From: an uncultured Eggerthellaceae bacterium
GTDB taxonomy: Bacteria > Actinomycetota > Coriobacteriia > Coriobacteriales > Eggerthellaceae
Direction of reading: 5' to 3'
Assembly: GCA_947632575.1 (NCBI GenBank)
Contig: CANRPV010000102.1
Span: forward strand, 1 to 5,278
DNA: 5,278 bases
The position numbers and the translations under genes are program-made. The number at the start of each line of letters is the position of its first letter. The first letter of the stretch is position 1. This document shows positions 1-5,278 of this stretch, in pieces. The notes under the pieces are model-generated. The model was not told where the DNA came from. It saw only the letters and a program-made list of their open reading frames with translations, and made no database searches.

Positions 1-311
1 GCAATGCCGAGGTGAACGGTTTGGATCTTGAGGTTATCGGCGGCGATGCGGCGCGGGAGTTCAAGGAGCTTGAGGGCCTGGATGCTCTTGTGGTGGATCC
101 CCCTCGAAGCGGTCTTGCCCCCGATCTCATTCAAAACATTGGACGGATGGCTCCCCGTGTCGTGGTCTATGTGAGCTGCGATCCTATGACCTGGGCTCGC
201 GATGTGGCGCGTTTTAACGATGAGAAGTATGAACTCGCTTGGGCGAAGCCCTTTGATCTCTTCCCGCAAACCTATCACGTAGAGACCCTCAGTTTGTTTC
301 GTCGGGCGTGA
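1..311 (+). CDS. rlmD: 23S rRNA (uracil-C5)-methyltransferase, RlmD/RlmCD/TrmA family, C-terminal part (5' end outside window)
   Basis: This is the last ~102 codons of a SAM-dependent RNA m5U methyltransferase; the frame is open to the left edge (first full codon at base 3). The family methylates C5 of a uridine in 23S rRNA or tRNA in the cytoplasm. Visible in order: the NAEVNGL segment and GDA, as in the SAM-binding fold; DPPRSGL, a family signature; VSCDPMTWARD, whose Cys (codon 177-179) is the expected nucleophile; and DLFPQTYHVETLSLF, whose Glu (codon 282-284) is the expected general base. The protein then ends at TGA as usual for the family. The N-terminal TRAM and 4Fe-4S regions that would help separate RlmD, RlmCD and TrmA are missing, so family membership is firm but the exact target base is not. 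The symbol is the closest common name only. Confidence 0.9.
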   Translation, partial: NAEVNGLDLEVIGGDAAREFKELEGLDALVVDPPRSGLAPDLIQNIGRMAPRVVVYVSCDPMTWARDVARFNDEKYELAWAKPFDLFPQTYHVETLSLFRRA

Positions 312-347
312 AGATTGATCGTTTTTCTCCTTTGCAAAGAGGAGTGC

Positions 348-356
348 TGCTACAAT
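348..356 (+). promoter_or_regulatory. Extended -10 promoter element upstream of the cyclophilin gene
   Basis: TGC-TACAAT is a TGn extended -10 followed by a near-consensus sigma-70/SigA hexamer (351-356). No good -35 lies at 16-19 nt; TTGCAA at 332-337 is only 13 nt upstream. An extended -10 can work without a strong -35. Transcription would start near 362-364, giving a leader of ~80 nt before the ATG at 445. This is a consensus match only. Confidence 0.5.
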
Positions 357-432
357 CAAAACAAGTATGCGCAGGCGGCGTTGGCTGCTTGCGAGCTCCA
401 TTTTGAGGTGAGCAGAGTAAAAAGAACACAGT

Positions 433-438
433 GAGGAG
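433..438 (+). promoter_or_regulatory. Ribosome binding site of the cyclophilin gene
   Basis: GAGGAG lies 6 nt before the ATG at 445. It favours that start over the second ATG at 451, only two codons further in. Confidence 0.75.
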
Positions 439-444
439 TTATAC

Positions 445-978
445 ATGGCGATGTACACACCGTCCTACCAGCCGAGCGGTGATGAGATTGCGATCATTGA
501 CACGTCGAAGGGCACGATCAAGGTTCAACTCGCAGGAAAAGACGCACCCATCCATGTGGGCAATTTCGTGGAACTTGCCGAAAAGGGTTTCTACGACAAT
601 CTGAAGTTTCATCGCTATGTACCGGGTTTCGTGATTCAAGGTGGAGATCCCCATACTCGCGATCTCACCCCTGAAGAAGTGATTGCAGGCGCCAATAACC
701 CCTATTCCGGTCTCGGCACGGGCGGTCCTGGCTATACCATCAAAGAGGAGTTCACCACCAATCCTCACAACGTGCATAAGGACGGCGCTCTGGCTATGGC
801 TCGTTCTCAGAATCCCGATTCAGCGGGTTCTCAGTTCTATCTTTGCCTTGGTCCTCAGCCGATGCTGGATTCCGGCTATACCGTATTTGGGCAGACCATT
901 GAAGGTAAAGACGTGATCGGCGCCTTGCGGGTTGGCGACGTGATCGAATCTGTGACCATCGAAAACAAAGCCGAGTAA
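445..978 (+). CDS. Cyclophilin-type peptidyl-prolyl cis-trans isomerase
   Basis: A complete 177-residue single-domain cyclophilin, the usual size for a bacterial cytoplasmic member. It catalyses cis-trans isomerisation of Xaa-Pro bonds and assists folding. Residues matching the human CypA active site: F55-H56-R57 (catalytic Arg), the FVIQGGDP block with F62 and Q65, the SQF block S129-Q130-F131, and LDSGYTVFG at 141-149. The CypA cyclosporin-contact Trp is replaced by Met140 and the active-site His by Tyr145, changes common in bacterial cyclophilins that probably lower drug affinity (inference). There is no signal peptide, lipobox or membrane segment, so it should act in the cytoplasm. A GAGGAG site supports the start. 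It probably has its own promoter (348-356), and the TPR gene follows 101 bp downstream with no clear terminator between, so co-transcription is possible. Confidence 0.95.
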   Translation: MAMYTPSYQPSGDEIAIIDTSKGTIKVQLAGKDAPIHVGNFVELAEKGFYDNLKFHRYVPGFVIQGGDPHTRDLTPEEVIAGANNPYSGLGTGGPGYTIKEEFTTNPHNVHKDGALAMARSQNPDSAGSQFYLCLGPQPMLDSGYTVFGQTIEGKDVIGALRVGDVIESVTIENKAE

Positions 979-1007
979 ACGGTCAGAAGTGGGATTGAAG
1001 CTGTTCG

Positions 1008-1055
1008 AAGCTATTTAAGGCTGATTTAGCCTTCAAGCTATTCAAGGCTGATTTA
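1008..1055 (+). repeat. Two 21-bp direct repeats in the cyclophilin-TPR gap
   Basis: Copies at 1008-1028 and 1035-1055 begin AAGCTATT and end GGCTGATTTA. They differ at one position (T versus C) and are separated by 6 bp, for a period of 27. A degraded third half-copy (AAGCTGTTCGAAG) starts at 998. This is seen directly. They may be a recent local duplication or a binding-site pair. Confidence 0.85.
1017..1051 (+). other. Two mutually exclusive hairpins in the cyclophilin-TPR gap
   Basis: AGCCTT (1028-1033) can pair with AAGGCT at 1017-1022 (6 bp, 5-nt loop). It can also pair with the second repeat copy at 1044-1049, a stem that extends to 8 bp including one G-U pair (1026-1033 with 1044-1051, 10-nt loop). 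No U-run follows either stem, so neither is a standard intrinsic terminator. The alternatives arise from the direct repeat, so a regulatory switch is only a possibility. Confidence 0.4.
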
Positions 1056-1068
1056 AAGCAGACCGATC

Positions 1069-1073
1069 GAGGA
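1069..1073 (+). promoter_or_regulatory. Ribosome binding site of the TPR-protein gene
   Basis: GAGGA lies 6 nt before the ATG at 1080 and fixes that start. Confidence 0.65.
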
Positions 1074-1079
1074 ACTCAC

Positions 1080-2444
1080 ATGAACAACCTGTTATTCGAC
1101 CAAGCGCAACAGCGCTATCAGCGCAAGGATTACGAGGGCGCACTGATGAGCTACACCAAGTGCCTCCAAGATACGCAAAATCCGCTTGCCCCTGGAGAGA
1201 TGGGTCTGGTGTACCATCAAATCGGCAACTGCCTTGTAAAGCTTAAGAATCCCTCCGAGGCGATCCATGCCTATACGCAGGCTACGGCTGATCCCGCCTA
1301 TCAGGCCATGGGCACCGTGGAGTGCAATCTTGGCATGGCCTACGCCTCTCTTCGCGACTACGACAACGCCATCCGCTGCTTTGAGATCGCCACAGCTGAT
1401 CCTAGCTACACAGCTTCCTACAAAGCCTATATGGGTATGGGAAACGCCCTTATGAAGATCGGCAAGAATGCCGAGGCAGGCGTGGCTTTCCGTGAGGCGG
1501 CTCTCGATGAGTCTAATCCCGATCCTACCAAGGCCTTGCTCAACCTGGGCGTTTGCTTCATGGCACTGAACCGGCCGGCAGATGCGGTGGCCTCCTATGA
1601 AAACGCTCTGCCCTTCGTGGTGGATGCGGAGACTCGCAACAAGCTTTACGCCAGCTTAGGTCAGGCTTACGTGGCTTGTGGCCAGATGGAAAAAGCAGTG
1701 GACGCCTTCGAGCGAGCCATCGCCGATAAGACCTACTACCTCTCCGACTCCGCGAGTGTGGATTATCAGCGCGCCGTTGCTGCCGTGGCTACTGGAGCCG
1801 CTGATCAGACCCTCGCGCTTGAAGGTCCCGCGGACATGACGGGACTTGATATCGCAGCCGACGGTACCTCGGTTTATGAGGAGGGACCCTATACCAACGG
1901 ACAGGATCCCTTCTATTACGACGACGGCTATAACGTCGAAACCTATCCCGGCTATGTGGGTGTGTATGAGGAGGGCGAGGAGCGCTTCTTCAACTCCAGC
2001 GACGAGGAACTCGAGCAATGGTCAAAAGGCCTTGCCAAACAGGATCGTAAGCGTCGCAACGTCTGGCTTAAGGTGCTGATCGTGGTCATCGTTTTGGTGA
2101 TCTTGGCCTGTGCCGGCATCATCTTTGCCTATACCCAGGGCTTTGGCTTCCCGACGCAGGAAAGTGTCACCCAGCAACTCTTTGAGGATCCAGGAAGCGC
2201 GGCGGAAAAGGTATTCTCTCCCGTCATCAGCTCCGAATCCGCTGAGTCTCTGCTTGATCCCGTCGTTCAGGATTCGGATGTCACTATCAATGCCGTTCAG
2301 CGGTCTATGGGTGAATCCACGGTCTACGCTACCGCGACGACTTCATCTGGCGGTGAGGTGCACTACAAGATCGGCATGATCCGTGACTTCCTCGGCTGGA
2401 AGATATCGAATATCGAACTGTACTTCCCAAGCCAGAATGCCTGA
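1080..2444 (+). CDS. Membrane-anchored tetratricopeptide repeat protein with Tyr/acidic linker
   Basis: A 454-residue protein of unknown specific role. Residues ~1-215 read as about six TPR units with the typical alternation of small and aromatic residues (for example YEGALMSYTKCL, YDNAIRCFEIA, PADAVASYENAL, MEKAVDAFERAI), a scaffold for binding partner proteins. Residues ~255-310 form a low-complexity acidic, tyrosine-rich linker with eight Tyr between 266 and 296 and VYEEG twice (265-269, 295-299). A basic patch, KQDRKRR (320-326), precedes one hydrophobic helix at ~328-350. By the positive-inside rule the TPR part is cytoplasmic and the ~100-residue tail (358-454) is outside the cell. The tail looks like a small alpha+beta domain, perhaps NTF2-like, but this is a weak guess. 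There is no signal peptide and no catalytic motif. It sits between the cyclophilin and ndk genes, which gives little clue to function. It could be a scaffold for an envelope or signalling complex. Confidence 0.88.
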   Translation: MNNLLFDQAQQRYQRKDYEGALMSYTKCLQDTQNPLAPGEMGLVYHQIGNCLVKLKNPSEAIHAYTQATADPAYQAMGTVECNLGMAYASLRDYDNAIRCFEIATADPSYTASYKAYMGMGNALMKIGKNAEAGVAFREAALDESNPDPTKALLNLGVCFMALNRPADAVASYENALPFVVDAETRNKLYASLGQAYVACGQMEKAVDAFERAIADKTYYLSDSASVDYQRAVAAVATGAADQTLALEGPADMTGLDIAADGTSVYEEGPYTNGQDPFYYDDGYNVETYPGYVGVYEEGEERFFNSSDEELEQWSKGLAKQDRKRRNVWLKVLIVVIVLVILACAGIIFAYTQGFGFPTQESVTQQLFEDPGSAAEKVFSPVISSESAESLLDPVVQDSDVTINAVQRSMGESTVYATATTSSGGEVHYKIGMIRDFLGWKISNIELYFPSQNA

Positions 2445-2462
2445 GACTTAAACGTTAGCTCA

Positions 2463-2482
2463 GGGGCTCAAACCTTTAGCCC
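2463..2482 (+). terminator. Weak possible hairpin after the TPR gene
   Basis: GGGCT (2464-2468) pairs with AGCCC (2478-2482) around a 9-nt loop, starting 20 nt after the TGA. Only scattered Ts follow (ATCGTTTGG), so intrinsic termination would be inefficient at best. Confidence 0.3.
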
Positions 2483-2493
2483 GGGTATCGTTT

Positions 2494-2575
2494 GGTTATA
2501 GTGCGGTTATGGTTCGGTTGTAGTGCGGTTATGGTTTAAAGTTTTTGGTTATAAAAGCCCTCTTCCAGCGGTTAT
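2494..2575 (+). repeat. GGTTAT repeat array upstream of ndk
   Basis: A 22-bp unit occurs twice in tandem (2494-2515, 2516-2537) with two mismatches. Each unit is itself two ~11-bp half-units that begin GGTTAT (GGTTGT once). Further GGTTAT words occur at 2547 and 2570, giving starts at 2494, 2505, 2516, 2527, 2547 and 2570. GCGGTTATGG is exact three times (2503, 2525, 2568). The 11-bp spacing places the copies on nearly the same helix face, as in cooperative activator sites, though simple duplication is equally possible. Confidence 0.8.
2550..2555 (+). promoter_or_regulatory. Possible -10 box of an ndk promoter
   Basis: TATAAA matches the -10 consensus well, but no good -35 lies at 16-18 nt; that position is occupied by a GGTTAT repeat. 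TATAGT at 2497-2502 is an alternative -10 with a poor -35 (TTTAGC at 2475-2480, 16-nt spacer). Use of the downstream box would start transcription inside the leader hairpin at 2558-2587. Confidence 0.3.
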
Positions 2576-2587
2576 GGCGGGAGAGGG
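2558..2587 (+). other. Stem-loop in the ndk leader, just upstream of the ribosome binding site
   Basis: CCCTCTTCC (2558-2566) pairs with GGGAGAGGG (2579-2587): nine pairs including one U-G, with a 12-nt loop in which two further pairs can form. It ends ~9 nt before the purine-rich ribosome binding site. No U-run follows, so it is a leader structure and not a terminator. Any role in mRNA stability or translation is inference. Confidence 0.45.
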
Positions 2588-2596
2588 AGTGGTAAG

Positions 2597-2602
2597 AAAG
2601 GA
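2597..2602 (+). promoter_or_regulatory. Ribosome binding site of ndk
   Basis: AAAGGA lies 5 nt before the ATG at 2608 and supports that start. Confidence 0.65.
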
Positions 2603-2607
2603 AACTC

Positions 2608-3012
2608 ATGGCGATTCAAAAAACCTATTCGATGATTAAGCCCGACGGCGTGCGCAACCATCATGTGGGCGAGATTATCAACCGCTTCGAACGCGCTGGT
2701 TTGACCATTGAGCGCATGGAGCTTGGTATGGTAACCCTAGAGCAGGCAAAGGCTAACTACGCAGAGCATGAGGGCAAGCCATTTTACGATTCTCTGATCG
2801 CCTATATCACGTCGGGTCCTGTCGTCAAAATGTGCATCTCTGGCGAGGGTGCAGTGGCCAAGTGCAGGGCGCTTATGGGCGCCACTAACCCGGCAGAAGC
2901 TGCGCCTGGCACAATCCGCGGCGACTTCGGTCTCATCATGGATGAAAATGTGATCCATGGCTCTGATTCACCGGAATCAGCCGAGCGCGAATTAGCCATT
3001 TTCTTCAGCTGA
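2608..3012 (+). CDS. ndk: Nucleoside-diphosphate kinase
   Basis: A complete 134-residue NDK, close to the normal bacterial length. It transfers the gamma-phosphate of ATP to NDPs and dNDPs through a phosphohistidine, balancing nucleotide pools in the cytoplasm. Key residues are present: K11 in KPDGV, Y51 and H54 of the YAEH motif, F59 for base stacking, R87 in CRALMG, T93 in GATNP, R104 in GTIRGDFG, N114, and the phosphorylated H117 in the NVIHGSDS signature, followed by SPESAERELAIFF. One small departure is RNHH (16-19) where many NDKs have QRGL; this is not an active-site change. The gene is probably monocistronic: a long repeat-bearing leader lies upstream, and tandem in-frame stops (TGA TAA) and a possible terminator lie downstream. 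Confidence 0.97.
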   Translation: MAIQKTYSMIKPDGVRNHHVGEIINRFERAGLTIERMELGMVTLEQAKANYAEHEGKPFYDSLIAYITSGPVVKMCISGEGAVAKCRALMGATNPAEAAPGTIRGDFGLIMDENVIHGSDSPESAERELAIFFS

Positions 3013-3018
3013 TAAGCT

Positions 3019-3035
3019 GGGCTTGCGGCCCTTTT
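3019..3035 (+). terminator. Possible short intrinsic terminator after ndk
   Basis: GGGC (3019-3022) pairs with GCCC (3028-3031) around the loop TTGCG and is followed at once by TTTT (3032-3035), starting 7 nt after the ndk stop. The geometry is right, but the 4-bp stem and 4-T tract make it weak. It would separate ndk from the hydrogenase operon. Confidence 0.45.
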
Positions 3036-3100
3036 CGTGGATGGACGAGGGGGATCCAAAGAGGTTCGCGCGCTCTCCCGTATAGGCCATAAGAGAGACT

Positions 3101-3105
3101 AAGGA
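3101..3105 (+). promoter_or_regulatory. Ribosome binding site of hydB
   Basis: AAGGA lies 8 nt before the ATG at 3114. The 3036-3100 stretch should hold the operon promoter, but I see no convincing -35/-10 pair there; TATAGG at 3081 and CATAAG at 3089 are weak candidates. Confidence 0.6.
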
Positions 3106-3113
3106 CATCACCA

Positions 3114-4202
3114 ATGCTCTACCGTGTGATTGATGCGTCAGAATTACCGGCGCTTGTCTCCGCATTCATGAAAGACTATGAGGTTGTCGCTCCGGTACCC
3201 AGTGGTCAAAGTTATACGTTCGAGGCAGTCGATTCGTTTGACTCCATAGCGCTTGACTATCCGACGACCATCACCTCGCTTAAAAAGTATCTCCTGCCTC
3301 CGGTGGAGACGCTTTTTACCTTCGATGCCAAGCAAAACGAGGTGACCGATTTTAGCGTCGAGGTGGTTCCCCGCGTGTTGTTCGGGGTTCACGCTTGCGA
3401 TATCAATGCGCTCAACAGCCTCGACATCGTGTTTAAGGATGCTCGCTATCCGGATCCCTATTATCAAGCGCGCCGTGATAAGACGCTGATCGTAGGTATT
3501 AGCTGCACTCCTTCGGAGACCTGTTTCTGCCATCTGTTCAACGCCGATGAGGCGCGTTTCGGCTACGACTTGTTCCTCCACGATATTGGAGACAAATACC
3601 TGGTCAGCATCGGAAGCGTTGAGGCCGCCAACATCCTTGAGGCGGCTTGCAACGTGCGAGAGGCGACCGATGAGGAGCGCATCGCGTTTCATAACGCCAC
3701 TCGTCGCCATAAGGAATCATTTAATCCCGATATCCCCGACGTCCAAGACATCGCCATGTTGATGGACGCCTTCCATGAGGATCCCTTCTGGGAGGAGCTT
3801 GGAGGTCGTTGCCTTTCCTGCACCGCTTGCTCAAGTGTGTGCCCGACCTGCTATTGCTTCGACATCCGCGATACGCTCGATCCCGATGGGGATACCGGCA
3901 GACGCGAAAGAGTCTGGGACGCGTGCACATCGCCCCAGTTCGCTTTGGTGGCTGGTGGTCATAATTTCCGCGATGAGAGCGCGATACGCGTTCAGCATCG
4001 CATGTATCACAAGCTCAATGGTTTTCTCGCCAACCACGACCGTATGCTCTGCGTGGGCTGCGGCCGCTGCGTGCAGGCCTGCAAGGCTCATATTTCCCCG
4101 ATTGAGGTGTTGAAATTCTTCGACGAAAAGGGAAGAGCCTCCGGTTTGGTGAATGATCCCGAGAGCAATTCCGAGAACAGGGAGGAGGTCGCCTGTGACT
4201 AG
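3114..4202 (+). CDS. hydB: Group 3b-type [NiFe]-hydrogenase (sulfhydrogenase) beta subunit, iron-sulfur protein
   Basis: A complete 362-residue Fe-S electron-transfer subunit, close in length to Pyrococcus furiosus HydB (about 367 as I recall it). It links the flavoprotein gamma subunit to the delta/alpha hydrogenase pair in the cytosol. Motifs in order: GVHACDI (91-97); GISCTPSETCFC with C131, C137 and C139; CLSCTACSSVCPTCYC with C233, C236, C239 and C243 plus C246 and C248; LVAGGHNFR (278-286); and CVGCGRCVQAC with C313, C316, C319 and C323. The two CxxCxxCxxxC sets should bind two [4Fe-4S] clusters, and the earlier Cys/His group may bind a further metal site. AsrA of anaerobic sulfite reductase shares this architecture, but the NiFe-type small subunit two genes on argues for hydrogenase. 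One oddity is Lys324 after the last cluster Cys, where Pro is usual. The end overlaps the next gene by 8 nt. Confidence 0.9.
   Translation: MLYRVIDASELPALVSAFMKDYEVVAPVPSGQSYTFEAVDSFDSIALDYPTTITSLKKYLLPPVETLFTFDAKQNEVTDFSVEVVPRVLFGVHACDINALNSLDIVFKDARYPDPYYQARRDKTLIVGISCTPSETCFCHLFNADEARFGYDLFLHDIGDKYLVSIGSVEAANILEAACNVREATDEERIAFHNATRRHKESFNPDIPDVQDIAMLMDAFHEDPFWEELGGRCLSCTACSSVCPTCYCFDIRDTLDPDGDTGRRERVWDACTSPQFALVAGGHNFRDESAIRVQHRMYHKLNGFLANHDRMLCVGCGRCVQACKAHISPIEVLKFFDEKGRASGLVNDPESNSENREEVACD
4181..4189 (+). promoter_or_regulatory. Strong ribosome binding site that fixes the GTG start of hydG
   Basis: GGAGGAGGT lies 5 nt before the GTG at 4195, inside the end of hydB. The upstream in-frame ATG at 4153 has no comparable site and would add 14 residues unlike the family, so GTG is preferred. 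Confidence 0.8.
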
Positions 4203-5103
4203 TACGGCACTGGAGGCGTTGCAGGTCCATCCCTTCCATGACGAGGGGATGCCGAAAAGCGGCGCTGCGATGATGCACGAGAATCCCTATCGGCCTTGGC
4301 CGGCGCGCATCACGTCGATCACCGACCTGACGGCGACTGAGAAGCTTTTCGAATTCCGCCTCATCGACGAGCGTATTCGCAATGATTTTCACCATAAACC
4401 AGGACAGTTCGTGGAGGTCTCGATCTTCGGTGTGGGCGAGGCTCCCATATCCATCTCGAGCTCTCCATCGAAGAGCGGTTTCATCGAGCTGTGCGTGCGT
4501 CGCACGGGACGCTTCACCGAAAAGCTTCATCAGATGCAGTGTGGCGATATCGTTGGTCTGCGCGGACCCTTCGGACGCCCATTTCCCTTTGAGGCCATGA
4601 AGGGACACGATATCCTGCTTGTCGCGGGTGGTCTTGGCATCGCGCCTCTGCGCTCCCTCATCAACAACATCCATGATGAGCGCAGCGAATTCGGCAAAGT
4701 CACCATCATCTACGGCTCCAAAAACCCCAGCGAGGTCATGTTCCGCGAGCAGTTTGAGATGTGGCGCCACCGCAAGGACTTCGACCTCTATCTGACCGTC
4801 GACCATCCCGATGAAACCTGGGATGGGGAAGTGGGTCTGGTCACGAAGCCCTTCGAGCATCTTGAGATATCGCCTGAGAACACCTACGGCGCGCTTTGCG
4901 GACCTCCGGTTATGTATAAGTTCGTCGTGCAGGAGATGCGCAAGAAAAACATCAGCTACGACCATATCTATATGAGCTTCGAGCGTCATATGAAATGCGG
5001 TATGGGCAAATGCGGACACTGTCAGATCGGCCATCAGTACTGCTGCATCGATGGCCCTGTCTTCAACTACTGGGAAGCTAAGAACATTCAGGGGTCGATG
5101 TAG
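4195..5103 (+). CDS. hydG: Group 3b-type [NiFe]-hydrogenase (sulfhydrogenase) gamma subunit, FAD/NAD(P)-binding
   Basis: 302 residues from the GTG start, near the family length. It is a ferredoxin-NADP reductase-like flavoprotein related to PyrK and AsrB that exchanges electrons between NAD(P)(H) and the Fe-S chain. In order: an FAD domain with PGQFVEVS (69-76) and APISISSSP (83-91); RRTGRFT (102-108); GPFGRPF (124-130); the nucleotide-binding loop GGLGIAPLRSL (145-155); CGPPVMY (235-241); and a C-terminal [2Fe-2S] site with C268, C273, C276 and C284, the last in the CxDGPVF motif. C283 next to C284 is an extra Cys. NADH versus NADPH preference cannot be read from the sequence. The start overlaps hydB by 8 nt and the stop is 2 nt from the next start, so translational coupling is likely. 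The name follows Pyrococcus hydBGDA and is unrelated to the radical-SAM HydG of [FeFe]-hydrogenase maturation. Confidence 0.92.
   Translation: MTSTALEALQVHPFHDEGMPKSGAAMMHENPYRPWPARITSITDLTATEKLFEFRLIDERIRNDFHHKPGQFVEVSIFGVGEAPISISSSPSKSGFIELCVRRTGRFTEKLHQMQCGDIVGLRGPFGRPFPFEAMKGHDILLVAGGLGIAPLRSLINNIHDERSEFGKVTIIYGSKNPSEVMFREQFEMWRHRKDFDLYLTVDHPDETWDGEVGLVTKPFEHLEISPENTYGALCGPPVMYKFVVQEMRKKNISYDHIYMSFERHMKCGMGKCGHCQIGHQYCCIDGPVFNYWEAKNIQGSM
5090..5095 (+). promoter_or_regulatory. Ribosome binding site of hydD
   Basis: AGGGGT, within the end of hydG, lies 10 nt before the ATG at 5106. It supports that start and coupled translation. Confidence 0.55.
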
Positions 5104-5105
5104 TT

Positions 5106-5278
5106 ATGACGCCTTCAAATGCCACGTTAGAGCATCCGGCTTCCACAGCCGTCTCATCCCAAGAAAACGCCGATCAGGAGCGAAGCGCTCGGGTCGTCGT
5201 GGTTGGACTTGCCAGCTGTTTTGGTTGCCAGCTGCAAATCACCAACATCGAGCAGTATCTGCTCGATGTGCTCGGTCA
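5106..5278 (+). CDS. hydD: Group 3b-type [NiFe]-hydrogenase delta (small) subunit, N-terminal part (runs off right edge)
   Basis: Only the first 57 codons are in the window. After ~28 polar residues (MTPSNATLEH..., rich in Ser, Ala, Glu and Gln) comes VVVVGLASCFGCQLQITN, with C38 and C41. This is the N-terminal CxxC that provides the first two ligands of the proximal [4Fe-4S] cluster in hydrogenase small subunits and NuoB-like (20 kDa) proteins. The SCxGCQLQ form is what I recall for Pyrococcus HydD. There is no twin-arginine signal, so the enzyme is cytosolic, as expected for group 3. The subunit would pass electrons between the NiFe site of the alpha subunit and the beta subunit. Gene order and the 2-nt gap to hydG support the call. 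A NuoB-like subunit of another complex cannot be excluded without the rest of the gene and the large subunit. Confidence 0.85.
   Translation, partial: MTPSNATLEHPASTAVSSQENADQERSARVVVVGLASCFGCQLQITNIEQYLLDVLG

Noticed and set aside
321..345. Inverted repeat CTCCT/AGGAG around TTGCAAAG, considered as a terminator of the methyltransferase gene
   Set aside because: The T-run lies before the stem and not after it, and the stem is only 5 bp; the core is the short palindrome CTTTGCAAAG.
1656..2018. 120-codon open frame on the - strand within the TPR gene
   Set aside because: It is antisense to a well-supported coding region, with no domain and no upstream signals.
3073..3097. CTCTC/GAGAG inverted repeat before hydB
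   Set aside because: A 5-bp stem with a 15-nt loop is easily due to chance in a purine-rich leader.
3144..3710. 188-codon open frame on the - strand
   Set aside because: It is antisense to hydB, with no recognisable motif and no plausible ribosome binding context seen.
4153..4194. Upstream ATG start for the gamma subunit
   Set aside because: It lacks a ribosome binding site and adds 14 Arg/Pro-rich residues that are really the hydB end in another frame. The GTG at 4195 has a strong site 5 nt upstream.
4015..5034. Long (339-codon) open frame on the - strand
   Set aside because: It lies wholly antisense to hydB/hydG, which have clear family motifs. The translation shows no domain, and such frames arise from biased codon use on the other strand.
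3114..5103. Reading the first two redox genes as anaerobic sulfite reductase asrA/asrB
   Set aside because: The architecture is shared, but the third gene begins like a NiFe-hydrogenase small subunit and not a siroheme sulfite reductase (AsrC).

Overview
The window is about 5.3 kb of moderately GC-rich bacterial DNA, with every recognisable gene on the + strand and short intergenic gaps. The protein style (NDK and cyclophilin sequences, NiFe-hydrogenase type, GC level) suggests an anaerobic actinobacterium of the class Coriobacteriia. This is an impression from family resemblance and was not tested.

Left part (1-3012), housekeeping-like genes. It opens with the C-terminal ~102 codons of a TrmA/RlmD-family RNA m5U methyltransferase. 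After a gap with a good extended -10 promoter comes a complete cytoplasmic cyclophilin-type peptidyl-prolyl isomerase. A 101-bp gap with a 21-bp direct repeat and two competing hairpins leads to a 454-residue membrane-anchored TPR protein with an unusual tyrosine/acidic linker and a small C-terminal outside domain. A 163-bp gap with a GGTTAT-type repeat array and a leader hairpin then precedes ndk, which ends in two adjacent in-frame stop codons and a short possible terminator.

Right part (3114-5278), a redox operon. Three tightly packed genes encode the beta (Fe-S), gamma (FAD/NAD(P), [2Fe-2S]) and delta (small, truncated at the window edge) subunits of a cytosolic group 3b-type [NiFe]-hydrogenase, also called sulfhydrogenase, in the same order as Pyrococcus hydBGD. 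Beta and gamma overlap by 8 nt with a GTG start, and gamma and delta are 2 nt apart, so translation is probably coupled. The catalytic large subunit (hydA) should lie just beyond the right edge. Together the subunits would move electrons between H2 and NAD(P)(H): gamma oxidises or reduces the nucleotide through FAD, the clusters of gamma, beta and delta form the electron wire, and the unseen alpha subunit carries the NiFe site.

No tRNA, rRNA, CRISPR array, insertion sequence or phage gene is visible. The most unusual items are the TPR-Tyr linker-membrane protein and the two repeat-bearing intergenic regions. I see no convincing wholly new system.
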